NCBI GenBank assembly: GCA_959023295.1
Contig: CAUFBM010000015.1
Coordinates: 1-58,831, forward strand
DNA: 58,831 bases
Origin: an uncultured Collinsella sp.
GTDB lineage: Bacteria; Actinomycetota; Coriobacteriia; Coriobacteriales; Coriobacteriaceae
Direction: 5' to 3'
The first letter of the stretch is position 1; each line of letters starts with the position of its first letter. The notes below the pieces were generated by a model. It saw only the letters and a program-made list of their open reading frames with translations, ran no database searches and was not told the origin of the DNA. This document shows positions 40,767 to 48,363 of the stretch, piece after piece. The translations under genes and the position numbers were made by a program.

Positions 40767-40847
40767 GAGCTCATGCCTCCCAAATAGGGGAGGCGGGAGC
40801 TCAAGGTTTTGGGCGTATAAAATGGACACGCCCGGAACCGTGTATAC
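40767..40847 (+). promoter_or_regulatory. Hairpin and conserved motif between rplW and rplB
   Basis: A double hairpin (GAGCTC 40767-40772 with 40797-40802; GCCTCC 40775-40780 with GGAGGC 40789-40794) is followed by a short GGTTTT, so it may attenuate. At 40823-40847 lies the second copy of the TGGAYACGCCCG...CCGTGTATAC motif, marking a likely internal promoter or protein site for rplB onwards. Confidence 0.55.
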
Positions 40848-40927
40848 GTCCGGTGTCATCGCACCCGAGGCAGAACCTCGAATCCCTGTCTGCGATGGCT
40901 AACGGATTCCTATTGAAAGGGATTGTA

Positions 40928-41758
40928 ATGGCTGTAAAGCACCTTAAGCCGACCTCCGCTGGTAGGCGTTGGCAGACGATCTCCGACTTCTCCGAGATCA
41001 CCTGCACCAAGCCCGAGAAGTCTCTTCTCGAGCCCCTGCCCAAGAAGGCCGGTCGTAACAACAACGGCCGCATCACCACCCGCCACCAGGGCGGCGGCGT
41101 GAAGCGTCGTTACCGCGTGATCGACTTCAAGCGCAACAAGGACGGCGTGCCCGCCAAGGTTGCCACGATCGAGTACGATCCGAACCGTTCCGCTCGCATC
41201 GCTCTGCTGCACTACGCTGACGGTGAGAAGCGCTACATCCTGGCCCCCAAGGGCCTCGAGGTCGGTCAGACCATCATGTCCGGTTCTGACGCCGACATCA
41301 AGCCGGGCAACGCTCTGCCCCTCGCCGACATCCCCGTCGGCACGCTCATCCACGCCGTCGAGTTCCAGCCGGGCAAGGGCGCTGCTATCGCCCGTTCCGC
41401 CGGTAACTCCTGCCAGCTGATGGGTAAGGAGGGCAAGTACGCTATCGTCCGTATGCCTTCCTCCGAGATGCGCCGCATCCTCGTTACCTGCCGCGCCACC
41501 GTCGGTGAGGTCGGCAACGCCGATCACTCCAACATCGTCATCGGCAAGGCCGGCCGTAAGCGTCACATGAACGTGCGCCCGACCGTCCGCGGTACCGTCA
41601 TGAACCCTGTCGACCACCCGCACGGCGGTGGCGAGGGCAAGAACCACACCTCTGGTCGTCCCTCCGTTACCCCCTGGGGTAAGCCGACGAAGGGCCTTCG
41701 TACGCGCAAGAAGAAGAAGGTCTCGAACCAGCACATCATTCGTCGCCGTAAGAAGTAA
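40928..41758 (+). CDS. rplB: 50S ribosomal protein L2
   Basis: 276 aa; RNNNGRITTRHQGGGVKRRYR and the C-terminal NPVDHPHGGGEGKN with the conserved His needed for peptidyl transfer. ATG 40928 after GAAAGGGA; upstream in-frame codons are intergenic. 180 bp separate it from rplW, with its own regulatory motif. Confidence 0.96.
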   Translation: MAVKHLKPTSAGRRWQTISDFSEITCTKPEKSLLEPLPKKAGRNNNGRITTRHQGGGVKRRYRVIDFKRNKDGVPAKVATIEYDPNRSARIALLHYADGEKRYILAPKGLEVGQTIMSGSDADIKPGNALPLADIPVGTLIHAVEFQPGKGAAIARSAGNSCQLMGKEGKYAIVRMPSSEMRRILVTCRATVGEVGNADHSNIVIGKAGRKRHMNVRPTVRGTVMNPVDHPHGGGEGKNHTSGRPSVTPWGKPTKGLRTRKKKKVSNQHIIRRRKK

Positions 41759-41790
41759 TTTCGGATACCGAGTTTTAGGAGAAAGCACTT

Positions 41791-42051
41791 ATGAGCAGAA
41801 GTCTCAAAAAGGGCCCGTTCGTGGAGACTCGCCTTCTCTCGCGTATCACCGCGATGAACGAGGCTGGCAAGAAGGACGTCGTGAAGACCTGGTCCCGCGC
41901 GTCCACCATCTTCCCCGAGATGGTTGGTCACACCATCGCCGTCCACGACGGCCGCAAGCATGTGCCCGTGTATGTTACCGAGTCCATGGTTGGTCACAAG
42001 CTCGGCGAGTTCGCGCCGACTCGTACGTTCCGTGGCCACAAGGCCAAATAG
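41791..42051 (+). CDS. rpsS: 30S ribosomal protein S19
   Basis: 86 aa; MSRSLKKGPFVETRLL and KTWSRASTIFPEMVGHTIAVHDGRKHVPVYV. AGGAGAAAG before ATG. Confidence 0.96.
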   Translation: MSRSLKKGPFVETRLLSRITAMNEAGKKDVVKTWSRASTIFPEMVGHTIAVHDGRKHVPVYVTESMVGHKLGEFAPTRTFRGHKAK

Positions 42052-42065
42052 GGGGTTAACCGTAA

Positions 42066-42437
42066 ATGGCAACTAAGTCTATTGAAACTGAGGCCACCGA
42101 GGTTCGCGCCGTCGCTAAGTACGTGCGTGTTTCCCCCAGCAAGGCCCGCCTGGTGGTCGATCTGATCCGCCGCAAGCCTGTCGCTCAGGCCTTCGACATC
42201 CTCCACTTCTGCGACCGCGCCGTCGCCGTGGATGTCGAGAAGGTTCTCCGTTCCGCCGTTGCGAACGCCGAGAACAACAACGGTCTGCGTGCCGACAACC
42301 TGGTTGTCGCCGCTGCCTATGTTGACGAGGGTCCGACGCTTAAGCGCATCCGTCCCCGCGCCAAGGATTCCGCTTCTCGCATTCTGAAGCGTACTTCCCA
42401 TATCACCGTCGTCGTTGCTCCTCGAAAGGAGGCGTAA
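42066..42437 (+). CDS. rplV: 50S ribosomal protein L22
   Basis: 123 aa; AVAKYVRVSPSKARLVVDLIR and the tunnel hairpin GPTLKRIRPRAKDSA. No macrolide-resistance-type deletion is visible in the loop. Confidence 0.95.
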   Translation: MATKSIETEATEVRAVAKYVRVSPSKARLVVDLIRRKPVAQAFDILHFCDRAVAVDVEKVLRSAVANAENNNGLRADNLVVAAAYVDEGPTLKRIRPRAKDSASRILKRTSHITVVVAPRKEA

Positions 42438-42443
42438 AGCTGT

Positions 42444-43154
42444 ATGGGTCAGAAAGTCTACCCCACCGGCTTCCGTCTTGGCATCACCGAGAACTGGCGC
42501 TCCCGCTGGTTCGCAGAGAAGGATTACGCTAAGACCCTCGGTAACGATCTCGAGATCCGCAAGTACCTCGAGAAGCGTCTTTCCCGCGCAGCTGTCTCCC
42601 GCGTCGAGATCGAGCGCGCTGGCGACAAGGTGAAGGTCATCATCCTCACCGCTCGCCCCGGCGTTGTCATCGGTAAGAAGGGTGCCGAGATCGATACCCT
42701 CCGCACCGAGCTCGAGAAGGTCGCTGGCGTCTCCAAGGGCCAGCTCTCCGTCGACGTTGTCGAGATCAAGCGCCCCGAGCTCGACGCCAACCTCGTTGCT
42801 CAGTCCATCGCTGAGCAGCTCGAGGGCCGCGTTGCCTTCCGTCGCGCTATGCGCAAGGCTGTCCAGTCTGCCCGCAAGGCCGGCGCCAAGGGCATCCGTA
42901 TCCAGTGCTCCGGTCGTCTCGGCGGTGCCGAGATGGGCCGTCGTGAGTGGTACCGTGAGGGTCGCGTGCCTCTGCACACCCTCCGCGCCAAGATCGACTA
43001 CGGCACGGCTGTCGCCAGCACCACCATGGGTGCCTGCGGCGTGAAGGTCTGGATCTACCTGGGCGAGAAGCTCCCGGGCCAGCCTGTTCCCAACCCTGCA
43101 CTCGAGGGCTCTTCCCGTCCTCGTCGTCGTAACTCCGAGAGGAGGGGTCAGTAG
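42444..43154 (+). CDS. rpsC: 30S ribosomal protein S3
   Basis: 236 aa; MGQKVYPTGFRLGI, KH domain with GVVIGKKGAEIDTLR, and C-terminal QCSGRLGGAEMGRREWYREGRVPL. Stop overlaps the rplP GTG. Confidence 0.96.
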   Translation: MGQKVYPTGFRLGITENWRSRWFAEKDYAKTLGNDLEIRKYLEKRLSRAAVSRVEIERAGDKVKVIILTARPGVVIGKKGAEIDTLRTELEKVAGVSKGQLSVDVVEIKRPELDANLVAQSIAEQLEGRVAFRRAMRKAVQSARKAGAKGIRIQCSGRLGGAEMGRREWYREGRVPLHTLRAKIDYGTAVASTTMGACGVKVWIYLGEKLPGQPVPNPALEGSSRPRRRNSERRGQ

Positions 43155-43657
43155 TGCTTGCCCCTAAGCGTATTCTTCACCGCAAGGTGCAGCGTGGCTC
43201 CATGAAGGGCCAGGCCAAGGGTAATACCGAGCTGCATTTCGGCGAGTTTGGTATCCAGGCTCTCGAGGCCCATTGGATCACCAACCGTCAGATCGAGGCC
43301 GCTCGTATTGCCATGACCCGCTACATGAAGCGTGGCGGTCGTGTCTACATCACGATCTTCCCCGATAAGCCCATCACCAAGAAGCCTGCCGAGACTCGCA
43401 TGGGTTCTGGTAAGGGTAACCCCGAGGAGTGGGTGGCCGTCGTCAAGCCCGGCCGTATCATGTTCGAGGTCAAGGGCGTGCCCGAGGAGGTCGCTCGCGA
43501 GGCTCTGCGTCTTGCACAGCACAAGCTTCCCATCAAGACCAAGATTGTTGCTGCCAAGAACGCTGAGCAGCGCATCGAGAAGGAGATGGCTGAGGAGGCC
43601 GCTCTCGAGGCCAAGTGGGCTGCTGAGGACGCCGCCGCCGCCAAGGAGGAGAACTAA
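43154..43657 (+). CDS. rplP: 50S ribosomal protein L16
   Basis: 167 aa; KRILHRKVQRGSMKGQAKGN, GRVYITIFPDKPITKKPAETRMGSGKG and FEVKGVPEEVAREALRLAQHKLP. It is about 30 residues longer than the usual 137-140; the extra C-terminal tail (about 140-167) is an acidic, Ala/Glu/Lys-rich helix. GTG start overlapping the rpsC stop by one base. Confidence 0.95.
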   Translation: MLAPKRILHRKVQRGSMKGQAKGNTELHFGEFGIQALEAHWITNRQIEAARIAMTRYMKRGGRVYITIFPDKPITKKPAETRMGSGKGNPEEWVAVVKPGRIMFEVKGVPEEVAREALRLAQHKLPIKTKIVAAKNAEQRIEKEMAEEAALEAKWAAEDAAAAKEEN

Positions 43658-43872
43658 TGAAGCCCGCAGAGATTCGTGAGCTCTCGGACGCTCAGCTCGT
43701 TGAGAAGCTGAAGGAAATGCGCGCCGAGCTCTTTAACCTTCGTTTCCAGATGGCCACCAGCCAGCTGGACAACACCGCTCGCGTCAACACCGTGAAGAAG
43801 GACATCGCTCGCGTCCTCACGGAGCAGCGCGCCCGTGAGATCGCAGCGGAGAAGTCCGCTGTCGCCGAGTAG
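43657..43872 (+). CDS. rpmC: 50S ribosomal protein L29
   Basis: 71 aa; helical, with LVEKLKEMRAELFNLRFQMATSQL. ATG overlaps the rplP stop by one base. Confidence 0.95.
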   Translation: MKPAEIRELSDAQLVEKLKEMRAELFNLRFQMATSQLDNTARVNTVKKDIARVLTEQRAREIAAEKSAVAE

Positions 43873-43888
43873 GACCTAAGGAGAGAAC

Positions 43889-44149
43889 ATGACTGATTCG
43901 CGTAACTCGCGTAAGGTCCGTACGGGTGTCGTTACCTCCGTCTCCGGTGCCAAGACCATTGTTGTCACCATCACCGAGCGTAAGCGTCACCCCAAGTACG
44001 GCAAGATGATGACCAGCTCCAAGAAGCTGCACGCTCACGACGAGGAGTGCACGGCTGGCGTGGGCGACACCGTCCGCGTTATGGAGACCCGTCCTATGTC
44101 CAAGATGAAGCGTTGGCGCCTCATCGAGGTCGTCGAGCGCGCTAAATAA
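43889..44149 (+). CDS. rpsQ: 30S ribosomal protein S17
   Basis: 86 aa; RKVRTGVVTSVSGAKTIVV, HPKYGKMMTSSKKLHAHDEE and DTVRVMETRPMSKMKRWRLIEVVERAK. AAGGAGAGAAC precedes ATG. Confidence 0.95.
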   Translation: MTDSRNSRKVRTGVVTSVSGAKTIVVTITERKRHPKYGKMMTSSKKLHAHDEECTAGVGDTVRVMETRPMSKMKRWRLIEVVERAK

Positions 44150-44176
44150 GCAGTCGCTCTTACGACTTGTACGTTT

Positions 44177-44242
44177 CCGAAGATGTGCGTATGCCTGGCT
44201 TGCATACCACGGGCCGCATAAAGGCTGCGCACCTCTCTTCGG
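44177..44242 (+). other. Structured spacer between rpsQ and rplN
   Basis: Outer CCGAAG (44177-44182) pairs with CTTCGG (44237-44242); GTGCG (44185-44189) with CGCAC (44228-44232); and GTATGC (44189-44194) with GCATAC (44202-44207). This gives a multibranch fold within an otherwise tightly packed operon. No T-run. May be an autoregulatory or processing site; not matched to a known leader. Confidence 0.45.
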
Positions 44243-44267
44243 TTCTTAGTTCGGAGGAACATCTACC

Positions 44268-44636
44268 ATGATTCAGATGCAAACCATGCTGAACGTCGCC
44301 GACAACTCCGGCGCTCGCAAGATTCGCTGCATCAAGGTGCTTGGCGGTTCCAAGCGTCGTTATGCAGGCATCGGCGATGTGTTCATCGGTGCTGTCCAGG
44401 AGGCTACCCCTGGCGCCAACGTCAAGAAGAAGGACGTTGTCCGTTGCGTCGTCGTTCGCACCGTTAAGGAGATCCGCCGCAAGGATGGCTCCTACATTCG
44501 CTTTGATGAGAACGCCTGCGTTGTCATCAACAACGATGGTTCGCCCGTCGGCACCCGTATCTTCGGGCCCGTCGCTCGCGAGCTTCGTGACAAGAAGTAC
44601 ATGAAGATCGTCTCGCTCGCTCCCGAGACCCTGTAG
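44268..44636 (+). CDS. rplN: 50S ribosomal protein L14
   Basis: 122 aa; MIQMQTMLNVADNSGARKIRCIKVLGG and GTRIFGPVARELRDK. CGGAGGAAC precedes the ATG. Confidence 0.96.
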   Translation: MIQMQTMLNVADNSGARKIRCIKVLGGSKRRYAGIGDVFIGAVQEATPGANVKKKDVVRCVVVRTVKEIRRKDGSYIRFDENACVVINNDGSPVGTRIFGPVARELRDKKYMKIVSLAPETL

Positions 44637-44649
44637 TTAGGGGAGATAT

Positions 44650-44955
44650 ATGTATATCAAGAAGGGCGATAAGGTCCAGGTTCTCTCTGGTAAGGATCGC
44701 GGCAAGCAGGGCGTTGTCCTGCGTGCCCTCCCCGCCGAGAACAAGGTCGTTGTCGAGGGCGTTTCGGTCGTCAAGAAGGCCGTCAAGCCCAACGCTGCCA
44801 ACCAGCAGGGCGGCATCGTTTCGCAGGAGGCTCCCATCGATGCCTCCAACGTCAATCTCGTTTGCCCCGAGTGCGGTAAGGTTACCCGCGTCGGTCACGA
44901 GAAGGACGGCAAGAACAAGCTGCGCGTCTGCAAGAAGTGCGGCCACAAGTTCTAA
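44650..44955 (+). CDS. rplX: 50S ribosomal protein L24
   Basis: 101 aa; KOW motif KKGDKVQVLSGKDRGKQG and a C-terminal four-cysteine zinc ribbon (CPECGK...CKKCGHKF). Last gene of the cluster: rplE, rpsN/rpsZ, rpsH, rplF and the rest of the spc operon do not follow. Confidence 0.96.
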   Translation: MYIKKGDKVQVLSGKDRGKQGVVLRALPAENKVVVEGVSVVKKAVKPNAANQQGGIVSQEAPIDASNVNLVCPECGKVTRVGHEKDGKNKLRVCKKCGHKF

Positions 44956-44981
44956 GCTGCCCGCAACATCAAGTTGCTAGC

Positions 44982-45018
44982 AAAGGCCCGGATGCCCCAC
45001 GGCATCCGGGCCTTTTTT
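44982..45018 (+). terminator. Strong terminator of the S10-type cluster
   Basis: AAAGGCCCGGATGCC pairs perfectly with GGCATCCGGGCCTTT (44982-44996 and 45001-45015), CCAC loop, T-run to 45018. Confidence 0.9.
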
Positions 45019-45428
45019 GATCCCTACTCATTGGGTACTTATTGGGGACAGGCTTAAATGAGTGGTCGTTGTTTGGCAGTCATTGGGGACAGACTTAAAT
45101 GAGTGGTTGCACGCACGAAAGGCTGGCGTGACAGTCGGTCAGCTTGTGCGTTGTTGCGGACTCGGTGAGGCAACGAATAAAAGGGCAACTGCTGGCTGAT
45201 GCGACGCCTCAAATGATCCGTTTTCCTCCGTCCCCAAGGGATCAGGTGATGTGTATTCGTGCGTAGTTTCGTGCGTAGGATTGCGTGACTATGCTTGTGT
45301 ATGCACCGTCTGCTGCTGCTTTTTGACCATTTAGCGGTAATACACGCAAAAGCACGCACATACACGCGCATTTGTGCGAATATAAAGCTGTCAGAAATGA
45401 AAGACTTTTCACGACGCAGGAGGCACAT
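45019..45428. other. Repeat-rich intergenic region before the oxidoreductase gene
   Basis: No gene. It contains two direct 26-bp repeats (45041-45066, 45082-45107; 25 identical, 41-bp period), the 31-bp TGATCC...GGATCA repeat (45214-45244; identical copy at 50967-50997), CGTGCGTA twice (45258-45265, 45270-45277), and three phased ACACGCA-like boxes (45342, 45352, 45362) before TATAAA at 45381. The CGTGCG/CGCACG boxes may be binding sites for the adjacent DeoR-family regulator. Confidence 0.55.
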
Positions 45429-46508
45429 ATGGCAGATTCCAAACAGGCTCCGCTTGATGCTGCGGCAGCCGCTAAGGCAGCGTTCGCTTCGGTCCAGGAC
45501 AAGCCGTTCCCCGATGATATCTTTACGGCCCCCGAGCTTCGTTGGGCTGTGATCGGGTGCGGCGTTATCGCCAACCAGATGGCTCAGTCTCTCGCTCTTG
45601 CCGGCCGCAAGCTTGCGGGCGTCGCCAACCGCACGCTGTCCAAGGCTCAGGCTTTTGCCAAGCAGTATGGCGTTGAGAAGGTCTATGACACGGTCGAGGA
45701 CCTCTATGCCGATCCGAACATCGACGCGATCTATATCACCACGCCGCATAACACGCATATCACCTACCTGCGCGCCGCTTTGACAGCTGGCAAGCACGTG
45801 CTCTGCGAGAAGGCCATTACCCTCAACTCTGCCGAGCTCGACGAGGCCCGTGCCATTGCCGACGAGCATAACGTGGTCCTTATGGACGCCACTACGGTGC
45901 TCCACATGCCCCTGTATCAAGAACTGCGCCGCCGCATGGATGCCGGCGAGTTTGGCCGCATGAACCTCGCCCAACTCAACTTTGGCAGCTATAAGGAGTA
46001 CGGCGATCTGACCAACCGCTTCTATAACCGCAACCTCGCTGGCGGCGCTATGCTCGACATTGGCGTCTATGCGCTTTCCGTTATGCGCCTCTTTATGGCA
46101 AGCCAGCCCGCTGAGGTCGTTTCGCTGGGCAACACCTGTGAGACCGGTGTCGACGTTGCGGGCGGCATCGTCTGCCGTAATGCTGAGCAACAGCTGGGTG
46201 TTGTGAGCCTTACGCTTCACTCCAAGCAGCCCAAGCGCTCGGTCATCAGCTTTGACAAGTGCTATATCGAGGTCAACGAGTATCCGCGTGCCGATCACGC
46301 GACCATCGTGTGGACTGCGGACGGCCACCGCGAGGAGGTCCACGCGGGCACCGAGGCTTACGCCCTTTGCTATGAGATGGCCGATCTTGAGAAGGCCGTT
46401 GCCGGCGACGACTCCAAGCGCGGGCTGCTGGAATATGCTTCTGATGTTATGGAGCTTATGACCAAGCTTCGCGCCGACTGGGGAGTCGTGTACCCCGAGG
46501 AGGAGTAA
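45429..46508 (+). CDS. Gfo/Idh/MocA family oxidoreductase
   Basis: NAD(P)-dependent sugar or inositol-type dehydrogenase, 359 aa. Rossmann motif AVIGCGVIANQMAQ at about residue 40, PHNTHITY, catalytic-domain EKAITLN (the usual EKP becomes EKA) and GGAMLDIGVYALS. Start ATG 45429 after GCAGGAGGC; a 37-residue N-terminal extension precedes the Rossmann fold. Three bases upstream of the DeoR regulator gene, probably one operon. Substrate unknown. Confidence 0.88.
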   Translation: MADSKQAPLDAAAAAKAAFASVQDKPFPDDIFTAPELRWAVIGCGVIANQMAQSLALAGRKLAGVANRTLSKAQAFAKQYGVEKVYDTVEDLYADPNIDAIYITTPHNTHITYLRAALTAGKHVLCEKAITLNSAELDEARAIADEHNVVLMDATTVLHMPLYQELRRRMDAGEFGRMNLAQLNFGSYKEYGDLTNRFYNRNLAGGAMLDIGVYALSVMRLFMASQPAEVVSLGNTCETGVDVAGGIVCRNAEQQLGVVSLTLHSKQPKRSVISFDKCYIEVNEYPRADHATIVWTADGHREEVHAGTEAYALCYEMADLEKAVAGDDSKRGLLEYASDVMELMTKLRADWGVVYPEEE

Positions 46509-46511
46509 ACG

Positions 46512-47258
46512 ATGCTAGCGGAAGATAGGCTCAATGCGATTGTGTCGATGGTGCAGCAGGCTGGCTCGGTTACTGTGCCAGAGCTTGCTGAGGCCTTGGG
46601 CGTGACGGCGTCCACCATTCGGCGCGACCTGCAGACGCTCGATCGCGCACACCGCATCGCCAAGGTCCACGGCGGAGCGACGAGTCTTGAGCGCGCACAC
46701 GTGACGCGCGACCTAACGCTCAACGAGCGCAGCGACCTCCATAACGACGACAAGGAGCGTATCTGCGCCCGTGCGGCGGCGCTTGTGGAGCCCGAGAGCT
46801 TTGTATACATCGACTCGGGCTCGACGACGCTCAAGCTCATCGAGCATCTTCCACACCTTGAAGGTGTCACTTATGTGACCGATTCCGTGCTCCATGCTCA
46901 GCGCCTCGCTTTGCGCGGCATGCGCACCGTAGTGCTGGGCGGCGAGCTCAAACCCGAGACCGAGGCGCTCGTTGGCCCCGATGCCTTGGCAACCCTAGAC
47001 CGCTACAACTTCAATTGTGGCTTTTGGGGTTCTAACGGCATTGCCGCCGAGCAGGGCTTCACAGCACCCGATATCGAGGAGGCGCAAGTAAAGCGTATCT
47101 CGATGCGCCATACGGCCAAACGCTTCGTAATCTCGGACGCCAGCAAATTTGGCATGGTGGCGCCCGTCAAGTTCGCGGACTTCCGCGACGCAACGATTAT
47201 TACCGCAGGCGAGGTCCCCGCCAAGTACCGGGCAATGGACAACGTCATCACGGTCTAA
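46512..47258 (+). CDS. DeoR/GlpR family transcriptional regulator
   Basis: 248 aa. N-terminal HTH (LNAIVSMVQQAGSVTVPELAEALGVTASTIRRDLQTL), then the DeoR sensor domain with IDSGSTTLKLIEHLP and GPDALATLDRYNFNCGFWGSNG, where the conserved Gly/Ser sugar-phosphate site is present. Probably represses the oxidoreductase operon and responds to a phosphorylated sugar; inferred from family and adjacency. ATG after GAGGAGTAAACG. Confidence 0.9.
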   Translation: MLAEDRLNAIVSMVQQAGSVTVPELAEALGVTASTIRRDLQTLDRAHRIAKVHGGATSLERAHVTRDLTLNERSDLHNDDKERICARAAALVEPESFVYIDSGSTTLKLIEHLPHLEGVTYVTDSVLHAQRLALRGMRTVVLGGELKPETEALVGPDALATLDRYNFNCGFWGSNGIAAEQGFTAPDIEEAQVKRISMRHTAKRFVISDASKFGMVAPVKFADFRDATIITAGEVPAKYRAMDNVITV

Positions 47259-47284
47259 CAGCAGGGGGCGGGCTAAGGCCAAAA

Positions 47285-47319
47285 ACACCACGAAGGTGCC
47301 TGTCCCCATTGTGGTGGTT
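47285..47319. repeat. 35-bp intergenic repeat, left copy
   Basis: ACACCACGAAGGTGCC-TGTCCCCATTGTGGTGGTT; near-identical copy at 47655-47689 in the same orientation. Each copy is itself an imperfect inverted repeat (CACCAC/GTGGTG). Confidence 0.7.
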
Positions 47320-47350
47320 AGTAACGAAAACCGAGCAGTTTTCTCAATAG

Positions 47351-47388
47351 AAAAGCGGCAACGTCCATCACGAGCGTTGCCGCTTTCG
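47351..47388 (+). terminator. Hairpin after the DeoR gene (terminator-like)
   Basis: AAAGCGGCAACG (47352-47363) pairs with CGTTGCCGCTTT (47375-47386), symmetrical A and T flanks suggest bidirectional use. Confidence 0.7.
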
Positions 47389-47402
47389 TTGTCTGCCGGT
47401 TT

Positions 47403-47620
47403 GTCTAAGTCTGTAACAACTGGACCGTTAAAAGTGGGCTAGGTGTTACAGATTGAGATACTTCCGAACCGTGCCGTCCCTTTGTCTCGATCTGTAACAT
47501 CTGGGACTGATTTTGCCGAGTTACTGTTACAGATTGAGATTTTCCCTTGAGGGGGATTCGAATGTCTCGATCTGTAACAGATAGACCGGAAAGTGGGTTC
47601 TAACTGTTACAGATCGAGAC
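47403..47620. repeat. Array of six alternating 16-bp motifs (GTCTCGATCTGTAACA)
   Basis: Forward copies start at 47403, 47484 and 47564; inverted copies (TGTTACAGATYGAGAY) start at 47444, 47525 and 47605. Forward-to-inverted distance is 41 bp in all three pairs and the unit repeats every 80-81 bp. Spacers are 23-25 nt and differ, though the within-pair spacers 1 and 5 share GACCG and AAAGTGGG pieces. Not a CRISPR: motif orientation alternates and no cas genes are present. Confidence 0.8.
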
Positions 47621-47654
47621 GTTTTGGGACCGCGGCTGAGCCATTGCGGCAAAA

Positions 47655-47689
47655 CCACCACAAAGGTGCCTGTCCCCATTGTGGCGGTT
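47655..47689. repeat. 35-bp intergenic repeat, right copy
   Basis: Same family as 47285-47319; it ends at the stop codon of the rluA-type gene. The two copies bracket the alternating-motif array. Confidence 0.7.
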
Positions 47690-48348
47690 TAGGGCTCCCA
47701 GGGGCAGGGGGCTTCGATGTGGATGTGCTTGCCGGTAACGGGATGCGTGAAGGACACGCTGTGGGCGTGGAGCATCAGGCCGCAGGGGCGCGGCGTTCCG
47801 TACAGGTCGTCGCCAACCAGGGGGTGATGCTCGCTGGCCAGGTGCACGCGAATCTGATGCTTGCGGCCGGTGAGCAGCTCGACATCGATATACGAGCGCG
47901 CGGGCAGGCCTCGGCGGCTCTTAAGGCGCTTGAGCACCTTAACGCGCGTCTGCGACGGCTTGCCGCTGGCGCCAACGCGCATCTTGCGGCTATCGTGGCG
48001 GTCGCGGGCGATGGGCTTGTCGATGAGCTTCTCGTTCCAGTCGATCTTGCCCTCGGCCAGCGCCAGATAGTGCTTTTCGAAGGCGTGGTCGTTCACCATC
48101 TGGTCAAAGGCGGGCTGCGTCTGCTTGTCGAGCGAGAACAGCACCACGCCGGTGGTGTTGCGGTCCAGTCGGTTGAGCGGCTGCATGTCAGTCGCGGCAA
48201 AGCCGTCGCCCATCGCCAGCAAAAGGTCGCTGGCGTAGTCGGTAAGTGTGCGCTCGCCGGTGCCGTCACCGTGGACGATCATGCCGGCGGGCTTATCGAT
48301 GGCCATGAGCCAGGCGTCGCAGTAGAGGACTTGGGGTTCTTCGTTCAC
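47689..48348 (-). CDS. RluA-family pseudouridine synthase
   Basis: 219 aa. Catalytic Asp in PLNRLDRNTTGVV; IDKPAGMIVHG and LLTGRKHQIRVHLA are family motifs. No N-terminal S4 domain, so closer to RluA/TruC-like than to RluD. GTG start at 48348 after CGAAAGGCTC. Target RNA uridine not predictable. Confidence 0.88.
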   Translation of the reverse strand: MNEEPQVLYCDAWLMAIDKPAGMIVHGDGTGERTLTDYASDLLLAMGDGFAATDMQPLNRLDRNTTGVVLFSLDKQTQPAFDQMVNDHAFEKHYLALAEGKIDWNEKLIDKPIARDRHDSRKMRVGASGKPSQTRVKVLKRLKSRRGLPARSYIDVELLTGRKHQIRVHLASEHHPLVGDDLYGTPRPCGLMLHAHSVSFTHPVTGKHIHIEAPCPWEP

Positions 48349-48363
48349 GTGTGAGCCTTTCGG

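Noticed and set aside
47551..47573. Possible tRNA T-arm (GGATTCGAAT)
   Set aside because: No acceptor, D or anticodon stem can be formed around it; it lies in an array spacer.
47403..47620. CRISPR array
   Set aside because: Motifs are 16 bp and alternate in orientation, spacers are 23-25 nt, and no cas genes are present in the window.
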